Shown here: piece by piece, positions 1 through 8,659 of the stretch
Layout of the letters: each line of letters opens with the position of its first letter
How positions within the stretch are numbered: position 1 is the first letter of the stretch
NCBI GenBank assembly: GCA_022559845.1
Contig: CM040125.1
Location: 286,922,200 to 286,986,199, forward strand
Origin: Amorphophallus konjac
Taxonomy: Eukaryota; Streptophyta; Magnoliopsida; Alismatales; Araceae
Length of the DNA: 64,000 bases
Direction: 5' to 3'
Translations under genes and position numbers: made by a program
Notes under the pieces: model-generated
Seen by the model: only the letters and a program-made list of their open reading frames with translations
What the model was told of the DNA's origin: nothing
The model's database searches: none

Positions 1-284
1 TGATCGTTTGATTGATCATGATTTGAAAGGATTTCCATCCTTGCTTGGGTGCCATCATTAGGATTTCACATTTGTCATCTCCACTCCATTCGTTGTCCAT
101 TCATGAGCTTATCTGTCATGAATAAAATATTATGTATGTCAGCCATATGAGAGTGGAAAACAACAATGACTTATAGTGTTTAGCCATTATCAAAACCAAG
201 CCATTATCAAAATCAAGAATGTCCAATAGCTCAAATGACCACAGGATGATGTCGAATGACTCAAATGACCACAGTATGACTTAA
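1..284. other. Unassigned sequence at the window edge
   Basis: I see no coding region here. The stretch is AT-rich and has two short direct duplications: a 12-bp ccattatcaaaa motif near 184 and 210, and tcaaatgaccacag near 231 and 261. It should lie between the Tat element's antisense reading frame and its missing 3' LTR, but it does not match the element's LTR at 28986-29637. It may therefore be internal sequence of the Tat element or another fragment. Confidence 0.4.
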
Positions 285-841
285 TTGACCACATGGGCAC
301 AACAGCTCGAGGGCCGAGTCCGGGGGGCCGAGCATGAACTACTGAGGCTGAGAAAAGGCTATCCGAGTCGGAGAAGAGGATACCCGAGCTCGAGAGGCAG
401 GCAGAGTTGGCCGGGGTGGAGGCACTCGAGTGACATAAGTGCTCCGAGGCCTATCACGCAGCTCTTCTCCAGGCTGCCTTCCCTTATTATGAGTCGGGCT
501 ATCACCGGGGCCTTCGAAAGGGCTTCTCCCGGGGCTTCGATCGGACCGTCATAGAAGTAGAGGCCCAAGCGTCTAGGCTCATTTTTCCTTCTGGGCAATG
601 CTATGACTCAGACTGGGGCTCGACCGACTCTTCCCATTATACATCGAGCGAAGAGGAGAATTGGGAGTCCTCATCTGAGCGATTGCCAACTCCAATATCT
701 TCGGGAGAGCGCACAACCGAGACAGTTCCCACACAGGTGGGGTCCGTGCCTGGGTCGGCCGTCGTCGAGAATACTTGGGGCAGATCGTATGGTGTTGAAA
801 AAGCCTTGCCTGCCGAGCCTGGAGATGGGCCTGAGGCCTAA
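285..841 (+). pseudogene. Antisense additional ORF (gypsy-type aORF), C-terminal part, broken
   Basis: In the frame of base 350, the plus strand reads as a charged, heptad-like segment rich in Glu, Lys, Arg and Leu (about 350-430). It is followed by a Tyr/Phe/Gly-rich stretch and an acidic Ser/Thr/Glu tail ending at TAA 839-841. An in-frame TGA (431-433) and a probable 1-base shift near 345 break it. Tat-lineage elements are known to carry extra ORFs, often antisense, between pol and the 3' LTR (for example Grande and Retand). This reading frame has that position and orientation relative to element A, and its coiled coil plus aromatic tail resembles the C-terminus of the putative gypsy-type transposon family. 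The N-terminal part lies outside the window. Coding status is inferred from composition and position, not from a search. Confidence 0.5.
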
Positions 842-1930
842 TGTAATAGCTCTCTCTTTCTTTTCTTTTTTTTCTTTCCCTTATGTGGCCGGGTAAGACT
901 TTTTTGAAAATATAATAGCGGCAGTATTAAATGCTGAGTTGACTATTTCTTACCACTTTTGGTGTGATTTGACTATCGGATTTGTAGTCGTTGGAGAAGG
1001 CGTCGATTTTCTCTGCAGATATCGCGCGTGCCGATCTGTCAAATAACTGACATGGCACTGGCACCTTTCCATTTTTCCATACCGCCCTTAATGACTTGCC
1101 GCTTCGCGCGTCCCGCTGGCGGGATGTTGGGAAATGAGGTAACAATCTCAGGGAAAGCCCTTTTAGCGTGTTTTGTAAGAAGACAGTCATTTAAGGCGAT
1201 CAGCTCCCCCTTCAGCCTATAAAAGGTCCGAGGGGCGTCTCCTTTTCCTTTCATCGCTTAAGGCCATCCCTAGCAGTTTCTCCTTCTTTCCCTTCGGCGA
1301 GGCGTTGTGCTGTCGATCTTGGCGGGGCATGGAAAGCGCTTCAGAAGATGATGATGCAGATGGCGATAGGAGGGAAGCTCCTACTGTTTCAGTCTAGAAG
1401 AGGGTTCATCAGTCGAGGGTCACTCTGGGAGAGGGTTCATCATGCCAGAGCATGTCACCCTTCTGCCCCTGACCTACCGACGCTCCCTCTTTTCTGGTCT
1501 CCCCCTGCCTCCTCGTCCATCTCTGCCTTTTTCTTTTTCTCCCTCCTTCTTCACTCTTCGGAGGATGCCTGCTCTTTCTACCTTCCAAAGAGTTGGTAGA
1601 GAGGAGGCCTTCACTTGTATTCCTTCCTCTTCTTCCCTCTCTTTTTGTTGTTTCCCCTCTTTTCCTCTTTCCTCCGAGCTTTCCTCAAACCAACGAGACC
1701 GACAATCCTTTGTCTGAGCCAGTTTTTGCACAAGGCAAAGTCAGTGGCTGGACGTAGGAGTGCCTACCGGGTTGGCCGAGCGTTATGCTCGTGTTATAGT
1801 GCCAGAGGGTGTAATTTCTGTACATGTATACTATATTGGATGTGGCCTACTTGTTGTACATCAAAGTTTAATAAGAAGAGAAGGATGATGTTTATTCTAC
1901 TTTGCATACATGTGCATGCTTGCCAAATGA
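842..1930 (+). other. Region between Tat pol and aORF with antisense promoter-like unit
   Basis: No long credible ORF. On the plus strand there is a T-rich stretch after the aORF stop (about 855-890) and a GC-rich block (1080-1140). A TATA box at 1218 is followed by pyrimidine-rich, 5'-UTR-like sequence to 1310 and a short ATG frame (1329-1397, 22 codons, acidic start). Long CT tracts run to 1690, and an AATAA-type signal region lies near 1870. It could be a second antisense transcription unit inside element A or untranslated exons of the aORF. It shows no similarity that I can see to A's own LTR. Confidence 0.35.
1218..1224 (+). promoter_or_regulatory. Candidate TATA box (antisense unit in element A)
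   Basis: TATAAAAG sits in a GC-rich context and is followed about 30 bp downstream by pyrimidine-rich, leader-like sequence. It points along the plus strand, opposite to A's gag-pol. Promoter function is inferred from motif and context only. Confidence 0.4.
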
Positions 1931-2866
1931 TCAAAAGTAGAATTTGTGAAAATTTGTCGCATTCCATGTCCGAGGGACGAGTGTTCCTTCCATGGTGGAC
2001 AATCGGTATGCTCCTTTCCCGAGCGTCTTGACCACTCGATAGGGGCCTTCCTAGGTAGGGGCCAGCTTCCTCGCCGCCTCTAGTGGTCGAGATGCTTCGG
2101 CTTTTCTCAGGACGAAGTCTCCCAGCTGGAAGTGTCTATCTCGGAATCTGGAGTTGTAGTATCGAGTGATGCGCCGTTGGTATTCCATTGCTCGGATCTT
2201 TGCAATCTCTCGGATCTCGTCTGCTAGGTCGAGGTTTTCTCACAGTTTCTGCTCGTTTACCTTGGGTTTGAAGTGGATGACTCAGAGAGAGGGATTGTCG
2301 ACCTCCAATGGAATCACCGCTTCCGTGCCATACACCAGCTGAAAAGGTGTTTCACCGGTGGCCGTCCTCGGAGTAGTTCGGTGCGACCATAGTACGCTCG
2401 ATAATTCCTTGAGCTAGCTTCCCTTGGCCTTGTCGAGCCTGGTTTTGATGCCTTTTAAGATTATCTTATTGGCATTTTCGACCAGTCTGTTAGCCTGAGG
2501 GTGGGCTACCAAAGTGAAGTGATTGCGAATTTTTAGGTCGGCACATCTGTCTCTAAAGCAATGAGAATCAAACTGTCGACCGTTATCGCTCACGATCACT
2601 CGGGGGACACAGTAGCGACAGATGATCGACTTCTAAACAAAACTCCATACGACTGACTCGGTGATCCTGGTGGTGGCTTCGGCCTCGATCCACTTGGTGA
2701 AATAGTCGATGGCGACGATGACGAACTTCTTCTGAGCTTGAGCCTTGGGGAATGGCCCCAAGATGTCGATCCCCCACCGAGCGAAAGGGTATGGCTCGGC
2801 AAGGGTGATGAGCTCCGCGGCGGGCTGATGGATCAGGTGGTCGAAGCACTGACATCGGTCGCACTT
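1931..2866 (-). pseudogene. pol: Element A pol, integrase region
   Basis: This is the C-terminal third of A's polyprotein in the same frame as the RT upstream. Visible parts are the CDRCQ end of the zinc-binding domain at about 2840-2860, a core with an Asp in the IDYFTKW motif (about 2690-2720), SDNGRQF (about 2575-2597), and the NRLVENANK segment (about 2478-2505) where the catalytic Glu is expected. A GPYRVV-type C-terminal domain (1940-2060) ends at TGA 1931-1933. Stops interrupt it near 2865, 2636, 2414, 2283 and 2240. Most are explained by Trp, Gln or Arg codons changed by C-to-T or G-to-A. The product would join element DNA into the host genome, but this copy cannot encode it. Confidence 0.85.
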
Positions 2867-3718
2867 CTATACGTAGGTCGTGCAGTCACGCTGGAGAGTG
2901 GGCCACCAGTAACCCTGCCGAAGCAAGATCCTGGCGAGCGATCTTCCTCCTTGGTGCACTCCGCAGGTGCCTTCGTGTACTTCCTGAACCGCTCGGCTGG
3001 CTTCGTCGGCGCTGATGCACTTGAGGAGGGGATCGAAGAAAGATCTGCGGTACAAGGCCTCGTCTAGCATGATGAAACGCCGAGCTTGGTACTTCAGCTT
3101 CCGAGCCTCCCGATGGTCGGTGGGCTCTTGAGAATCCCAGAGCCAAGATATGTAGGGGGTCCGCCAGTCGCTCGGGGGTGTCGAGTCAATGGTCATAAGC
3201 TTGGACTCGATGCTCGGTCGCCCGAGCTCTTCGAGAAAGACCGATCGTGTACCTACGGGGTCGAGCGAGGAGGCCAGTCGAGAGAGGGCGTCTGCTCGGG
3301 AGTTTTCCTCCCGAGCTATCCAGACTACCTCAAAGCTCTCGAAGAATTGGGCCATCCTTTTGACCGCCTGGAGGTACTTGACCATTTGTCCTTCCCGAGC
3401 TTCGTAATCACCGTTGACCTGGCTAGCGACTAATTGGGAGTCAATGTGGATTCTGACCGTCTCGGCCCCCAGTCGTCGAGCCATCCTGGCCCCTGAGATA
3501 AGGGCTTCGTACTCGGAGGAGTTGTTGGATGCCTGGAAGTTGAACTTCAGGACGTACTGCAGCTCCGCTCCTTCGGGGGACTTGAGGAGGACACCGGCGC
3601 CGCATCCGACCGAGTTAGAGGACCCATTGACGAACATATCCCAAGTGGGCCCGGGCGCTGGTAGAGGTACTTCTTCAATCGGGACCGTGCTTTCGGTGAT
3701 AAAGTCTGCGAGAGCCTA
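2867..3718 (-). pseudogene. pol: Element A pol, second (archaeal-type) RNase H and integrase zinc finger start
   Basis: The 256-codon open stretch 2867-3637 begins with a second RNase H domain, separate from the one fused to RT. Tat elements are known to carry such an archaeal-like aRNH. The expected first catalytic Asp in the V-D-G-S-S motif reads VNGSS here (about 3618-3632), a GAC-to-AAC type change. The later acidic positions (SEYEA, HIDSQ, SRADA) remain. The domain is followed by a linker and the His-rich integrase N-terminal region (HEGTCGVHQGG, about 2947-2980). The frame stays open, so this is the best-kept part of A's pol, but the enzyme would probably be inactive without that Asp. 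Confidence 0.75.
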
Positions 3719-5431
3719 TCCTTTGATGGACGAGCGGGGGCGATACGAGATATCGTAGGCCCTGAGCATGATGGCCCATTTGACTAGGCGTCCCGAGGCT
3801 TCAGGGTGAAAGAGGATCTTCTTCAGGGGTTCGCCGGTCAATACGATGATGGAGTGCCCTTGAAAGTAGGGTCAGAGGTGCTTGGCCGAGGTAACCAACG
3901 CTAGCACGAGTTTCTTGGTTGCGGGGTACCTTTTCTCAGCCTCATTAAGCACCTTGCTGGCATAGTAAACTGGTCTCTCTATCCCTGCATCATTCCTGAC
4001 CAGGACCGAGCTCACTGTAGAAGCGGTCACCGAGAGGTAGAGGTATAGAGCTTCGCCTTGGACTGGCTTGGATAGTACCGGGGGCGAGGCCAAGAATTCC
4101 TTGAGTTCGGCGAATGCCTTCTGACATTCCTTGTCCTAGGCGAACGTAGCATATGCCATTTTGGGTCCCCTCAACAATTTGAAGAAGGGTAAGCATCGTT
4201 CGGCTGCCCGGGATAGGAAATGGTTGAGCACAGTAATGCGCCCCGTAAGGCGTTGGACGTCCATAATGCAGGTGGGCGGCCACATGTCCAGGATGGCCTG
4301 GACCTTGTCGGGGTTGGCCTCAATCCCACGCTGAGTTACCCGGAAGCCTAGGAACTTCTCGGATCTGACTCCGAAGGCACATTTGATAGGGTTGAGCTTC
4401 ATGCTACACTTCAGGAGGGTGTCGAAGGTCTCAGCTAAGTCGGCGAGGTGGTCTTCGGCCTTCGGCTTTTTGACGAGCATGTCATCAATGTAGGCCTCGA
4501 CGTTCTGACTGAGCTGTCATTCGAAGATGTGGTTGATCAGTCACTGATACGTCGCTCCGATGTTCTTTAGCCCGAACAGCATCCGGGTGTAGCAGCGTAC
4601 GCCGAAGTCGGTGATGAAGGCGGTCTTCTCGATGTCCTCCGGGTCCATCCTGATCTGATGGTAGCTGGAGTAAGCATCTAGGAAGCTGCGCATCTCGTTG
4701 CTAGAGGTTGAGTCGACCAGTTGATCGATGCTTGGCAACGGGTAGCAGTCCTTCAGGGTAGCCTGGTTGAGGTCGGTGAAGTCCACGCACAATCGCCATT
4801 TCCCAGAAGCCTTTGGTACAAGGACGACGTTGGCGAGCCACGTAGGGTACAAGATCGGACGAAAAAGGCCAGTCTTCTGCCCCTTGATGACTTTCTCTCT
4901 GATGTCCGCTTGCTTCTCTGTGTCATGCTTTCTCCTGCGTTGCTGCACTAGCTTCACCGTTGGGTCAAGGTTGAGCTTGTGCATCACCACGTCTCCCGGG
5001 ATCCCAGGAAGGTGCCCATCAGACCATGCAAAGACTCGGATATATCGGGCAAGGAAATCCTTATATTTTTCCTATTCCTCAAGTGGTAGATCAGCTCCGA
5101 TCTTTACTCCTAGAGTCGGGTCACTGTTGAGGAAGACCGTTAGCAACTCGCTACCAGGCTCAGATGTTACAGGTCCCTCTTCGGCTCCCTTTACTCCTTT
5201 TTCCCCTTCCGGCCTAGTGTCTTCGATTGAGATTATATAGCACCGTCTAGCCAATGTATGGTTACCTCGGACTTCCCCCACGCCATGTTTGGTTGGGAAC
5301 TTCATTTTTTGGTGAAAGGTAGAGGGCACCGCTTTCATTCGGCTGAGAATGCCTCGGTCGAAGATGGCATTATATGCCGTCATCCCTTTAATCATGATGA
5401 AGTCTATCATAACCGTAACGATTTTGGGTGG
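3719..5431 (-). pseudogene. pol: Element A pol, protease end, reverse transcriptase and first RNase H
   Basis: One frame runs from 5431 down to 3719. It covers the end of the protease (AYNAIFDR and KFPTKHGVGEVRG, about 5260-5400), a linker, then RT with VPKASGKWRLCVDF (about 4780-4830), LDAYSSYHQI, and the catalytic YIDD box (about 4482-4500). The RT-linked RNase H follows (ASPPVLSKP to ALVTSAKHL). Stops lie near 5072, 4541, 4523, 4136, 3872 and 3719. No frameshift is needed to connect the pieces, since all ORF starts differ by multiples of three. The Cassandra-like insert begins at 5432, immediately upstream of this block. Confidence 0.85.
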
Positions 5432-5674
5432 TGTAACACCCTCAAATATAGCAAAGTTGTACTCTATATCATCGAGGCGCCTTTTGAAGTATCTGCTCAG
5501 TTCTTGAAAAGAACTCCAAAGTTAAGCATGCTTAATAGGGAGTAATACTGGGATGGGTGACCTCCCGGGAAGTTCTCCATTCTGGAGCCGATCACTGTTA
5601 GAAGGGGACAAAACCGTGAGGCCGGTAAGCCAAAGTGAACAATACTTCGACGGTATAGAGTACGGGGCGTGACA
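5432..5674 (+). repeat. Cassandra-type left LTR
   Basis: The 243-bp LTR begins TG and ends CA. Its 5S-like part is at 5510-5576, but it has changes in the internal control region compared with the right copy, for example gcatgc where the right LTR has gcgtgc. Confidence 0.9.
5510..5576 (+). promoter_or_regulatory. 5S rRNA-like internal promoter (left LTR)
   Basis: The segment resembles the core of plant 5S rRNA from the gaactcc start through the box A-like gttaagcatgctt and the intermediate/box C-like gggatgggtgacctcc. In 5S genes these are the Pol III control elements. It is part of an LTR and not a 5S gene: the flanks are unrelated to 5S ends. Confidence 0.75.
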
Positions 5675-5677
5675 GAA

Positions 5678-5689
5678 TGGTATCAGAGC
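5678..5689 (+). other. Primer-binding site of the Cassandra-type element
   Basis: The motif tggtatcagagc is complementary to the 3' end of plant initiator methionine tRNA. It lies directly downstream of the left LTR after a gaa spacer. Confidence 0.85.
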
Positions 5690-5916
5690 TATACCCCAGC
5701 CGGAAGTGTGGGAACTAAGCGCCATGCAGGGCAAAGTGCTACCCTATGGGAGCAACCTCTTGAGTCCGTAATGGAGCAAAATGCTACATAGTGAGAGTCA
5801 CCTCTTGAGCCTATAGGGGCAACCTCTAGAGTCCTACCTGCCTGGGGGCTTGACTGCGTGATTGTGTGCTATATGTGCCCAGCGACGAGGACGTCACCTA
5901 TATAAGAGGGGTAGAT

Positions 5917-6159
5917 TGTAACACCCTAAAATATAGCAAATTTGTACTCTATATCATCGAGGCACCTTTTGAAGTATCGACTCAGTTCTTGAAAAGAACT
6001 CTGAAGTTAAGCGTGCTTAATGGGGAGTAGTACTGGGATGGGTGACCTCCCGGGAAGTTCTCCATTCTGGAGCCGATCACTGTTAGAAAGGGATAAAACC
6101 GTGAGGCCGGTAGGCCAAAGCGGATAATACCTCGACGGTATAGAGTACGGGGCGTGACA
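5917..6159 (+). repeat. Cassandra-type right LTR, with 5S rRNA-like promoter at 5995-6061
   Basis: This is the second 243-bp LTR. Its 5S-like block keeps aagttaagcgtgctt and agtagtactgggatgggtga, closer to canonical plant 5S control elements than the left copy. Confidence 0.9.
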
Positions 6160-6286
6160 GGTGGGGTGCCGATAGTAACTGGCAGGCTCAGGACTCCCTC
6201 GGGACAAGTTGCCTGGCCGTTGAACCCATAGAGGGGGGTTCGGATTGGGCGGAGTTTAGATGGATTCTCTCCCATCTTGAGGAAAC
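6160..6286 (-). pseudogene. pol: Element A protease, middle fragment
   Basis: On the minus strand this 127-bp island reads in frame as the middle/C-terminal part of a Tat protease, with PIRTPLYGF and LPVTIGTPP visible. It sits between the Cassandra-like element and element B. Removing the inserts with one TSD copy each joins this reading frame to 5431 downstream and to the active-site fragment at 15457-15574 upstream. Confidence 0.85.
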
Positions 6287-8659
6287 TGATGTGACACAAC
6301 CTCGGACCTAATGCAAGCAAGCACAATCGCATTCAAAACGGGCCAAGTTAGGCCACCGCTCTATCGTCACTCACCCAAGCCCGGGGTGACTTGGCAATGC
6401 CAAGAGGAGGAGGTGGGGTTGGGCCCTTGCTGGTAGAGGGCCAGCAAGGCCAAGACTTGATTCTCAATGGGTGGGGATGCCCAAATCAAGGGGGCCGACA
6501 AAGTGTCAAAGGCACCGGTTGTAATATTCCCACGGTGATCACTCAAGTTTATGGGGCTTGAGGATCGGGCTCTCACTCGCATAACCAGCGGAATTAGAAC
6601 TAATATTGAAAGACAAGCACTAAGTGGAGTGAAGGTTTGAGCACTTACTCGACCGGTTTGAAGAAACCGGTCCCGGTCGGAGACGAGGGCGAGCGGGGAG
6701 GCGAGTGGATCCCCACACGCCGCGGCGGTGTCGCTTGACCTGCCCAAACAAAGTACACCACTACACCTCTCGCAGGAGGGGGATCTTGGGGTGGGGTTAA
6801 TGAAATTACAAACAATACTACCTCCACGCAGGGAGGGGCCTTCAGACGGCCAAGCGGGGTGGGGAAATTAGAGAGAAAAGGGTTGATTAAGAGACGGCAC
6901 CGAATCTGCCTACTGTCTGCGAACAGGTACAGGTAGTCGCTATGGATGCTGTATAACCCGCTTAGGAAATTTACTGATAGCAAGACCAGCGGCAAAATCT
7001 TCGTAACAGGAAGGGGAATGCCTCAGAATTTATTTAATTTCTTCTGGCACCACTGCTGACCGGGACGGTGGTTTGAACAGGGCTTCAGATTCTCGGACCG
7101 TCAGTTGCAGATTTTTAACAGCAGGATGCAGAGAGTGTCCCGGCCGCTCCCGACCTCGGAATCAAACGCCGTTGGAGTCGTTGGAATTGTGAACAAGTCC
7201 TCTTCGCAGAAAAACTGACGGGGAAGCCAACCGAGGTTGGAGAAGACTAGGGGATGGAGAACAGTGGTGGCAGGTTGATGCAGAATTGTAGCTGGCAGAG
7301 TAATGGAGCTGAGGGAGAAAATTTGTAACTCCTGCCACAGGATGCCGAACAGAGTTCCGCCTCTTGATTCTGAACGTAGACTGGACGAACAAGAACTTTG
7401 TAGAAGAGCTTGAGGGCTGATTCCTCTGTGGTTTGTCGTGGAAGAGCTTCTAACTCGGTTCAGGTCCTCAGCCGGGGAAGAACTGCGCAGCTGATGGAGA
7501 ATGGACCTCCTGGACTACTCAGAGATCGGAAGAAGATGAAACCACTTCGGTTGCGAAGGCGATTGGTAGATGCTTCCGACGATGGCTCTTGGATCTTCAA
7601 ACTCGTCCGGAGGAGGTCATGGTGGCCGCTGCAAGCTGCTGGTTCATCTGTAACTTCTGGACTGCAAGCAGCAACCAAAGGACAGCTTCCAATGCCTTGA
7701 TAGAAGAAGGAGAATGGGGTATAGGGTGAAGGGGAGGTGGATGAAGGGTGAGAGGGGGGGTTGTGGGAGGTGTGGAGGGGGTCTAATGGTGGTGGGGAGA
7801 TGGAGGAAGAAGGGGAGGTCGCAGGTTTCAGCTGGAGGTAAGGGGGAATGGGGATTGCTAGGAGGAGAAGAGAGGAGGGAGGTTGGGGCGACCAAGGCTA
7901 AAGGGTATAGAGATAGGGGCGGCCAAGGCTTGGAGGGAAGGGATTTCAAATTTGAAATGGCTTTGGAAGTTGGGTGATTGTGTGGGGAAGTGGGGGATTG
8001 TGTTGGAAGGGGGGGAGATTGTGTTGGAACGGTAAAGATTCCACCTTGGGACAAGGGGGTGGAGTAATGGGGCTATGGGAAGTGGAGTGGCCTTAATGGA
8101 GGTGGTTGGGGGTTGGAGGTGGTTGGGAGGGGGGAGGAGAGAGGAATGGGGCGAACCCCTTAGTGGGAGGAAAGAGAAAGAGGGATAGAGAGAGAGTAGG
8201 GTGGGGAATCACTCCCCTAGGGCTTCTCACCCAACTATAGGATTCACTCCTCTAGAACTAAATTTGAACATTCAAATGGAAATATTTTGTATTGATTCAT
8301 TCATTCATTAAGTTCCAAATGAAGGAAATGGGGCCCTATATATAGGAAGCCCACATTTTACAATAAGTCCCTTACAAAAAGACTCAATAACAAATAACCG
8401 AAGGGGTAGGGGGGCTCATGGGCCAAGCCCGAAGAATTGGGCCCAATAGCACATTACACAATCTAATGACACTCAAATTTAGGAAAATAAATGCAAGACC
8501 TAGGGACATGACTCAAATAAAATGAAAATTACATCAAATGACTCAAGTAAATAGCACAAAAGGATAAGTGGGCCTTTATAGAGAGAGGCCCGAACTCAAT
8601 TGATTCCGGAGTGTGAAGAGGACCCTAGCCAAAGGGAATTGTGGATGATGTCTCCATCA
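6287..8659 (-). repeat. Element B 3' LTR
   Basis: The 2373-bp LTR begins tgatgtgacacaacc on the plus strand and ends ctccatca. It contains a TATA box on the minus strand (8336-8345) followed by CT/GA-rich transcribed sequence. The many open frames inside it are low-complexity artefacts. The polyprotein's last 20 or so codons read into its edge (8596-8659). Confidence 0.9.
8336..8345 (-). promoter_or_regulatory. TATA box in element B 3' LTR
   Basis: The minus strand reads cctatatatagggcccc. The same box occurs at 15133-15142 in the 5' LTR, and both C LTRs carry it (17631-17640 and 25179-25188). It is the likely core promoter of this family. Confidence 0.7.

Larger units (their letters stand above)
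5432..6159 (+). mobile_element. Cassandra-type TRIM with 5S rRNA-like LTRs
   Basis: This is a complete 728-bp element with two 243-bp direct repeats (5432-5674 and 5917-6159) that start tgtaacacc and end gcgtgaca. The flanks carry a perfect duplication ggtgg (5427-5431 and 6160-6164). A primer-binding site tggtatcagagc lies 3 bp inside the left LTR, and a purine-rich agaggggta precedes the right LTR. The 242-bp interior has no ORF. Each LTR contains a segment clearly derived from 5S rRNA. This combination defines the known plant Cassandra family. By eye the two LTRs differ at roughly 17 of 243 positions, so the insertion is not recent. It depends on other elements for all proteins. Confidence 0.9.

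Noticed and set aside
2738..3433. Plus-strand frames of 109 and 115 codons opposite Tat pol
   Set aside because: They are shadows of the well-supported minus-strand RNase H and integrase coding region.
5510..5576. 5S rRNA gene
   Set aside because: Only the internal control core is present, it occurs twice in 243-bp LTRs, and the flanks are unlike 5S. It is part of a Cassandra-type element.
7644..8054. 136-codon open frame rich in Pro, Ser and Leu, with similar frames at 14441-14851, 18047-18331 and 25350-25889
   Set aside because: These are CT/GA-rich leader sequences inside the LTRs of B and C. They recur in all four LTRs, are low-complexity and have no domain.
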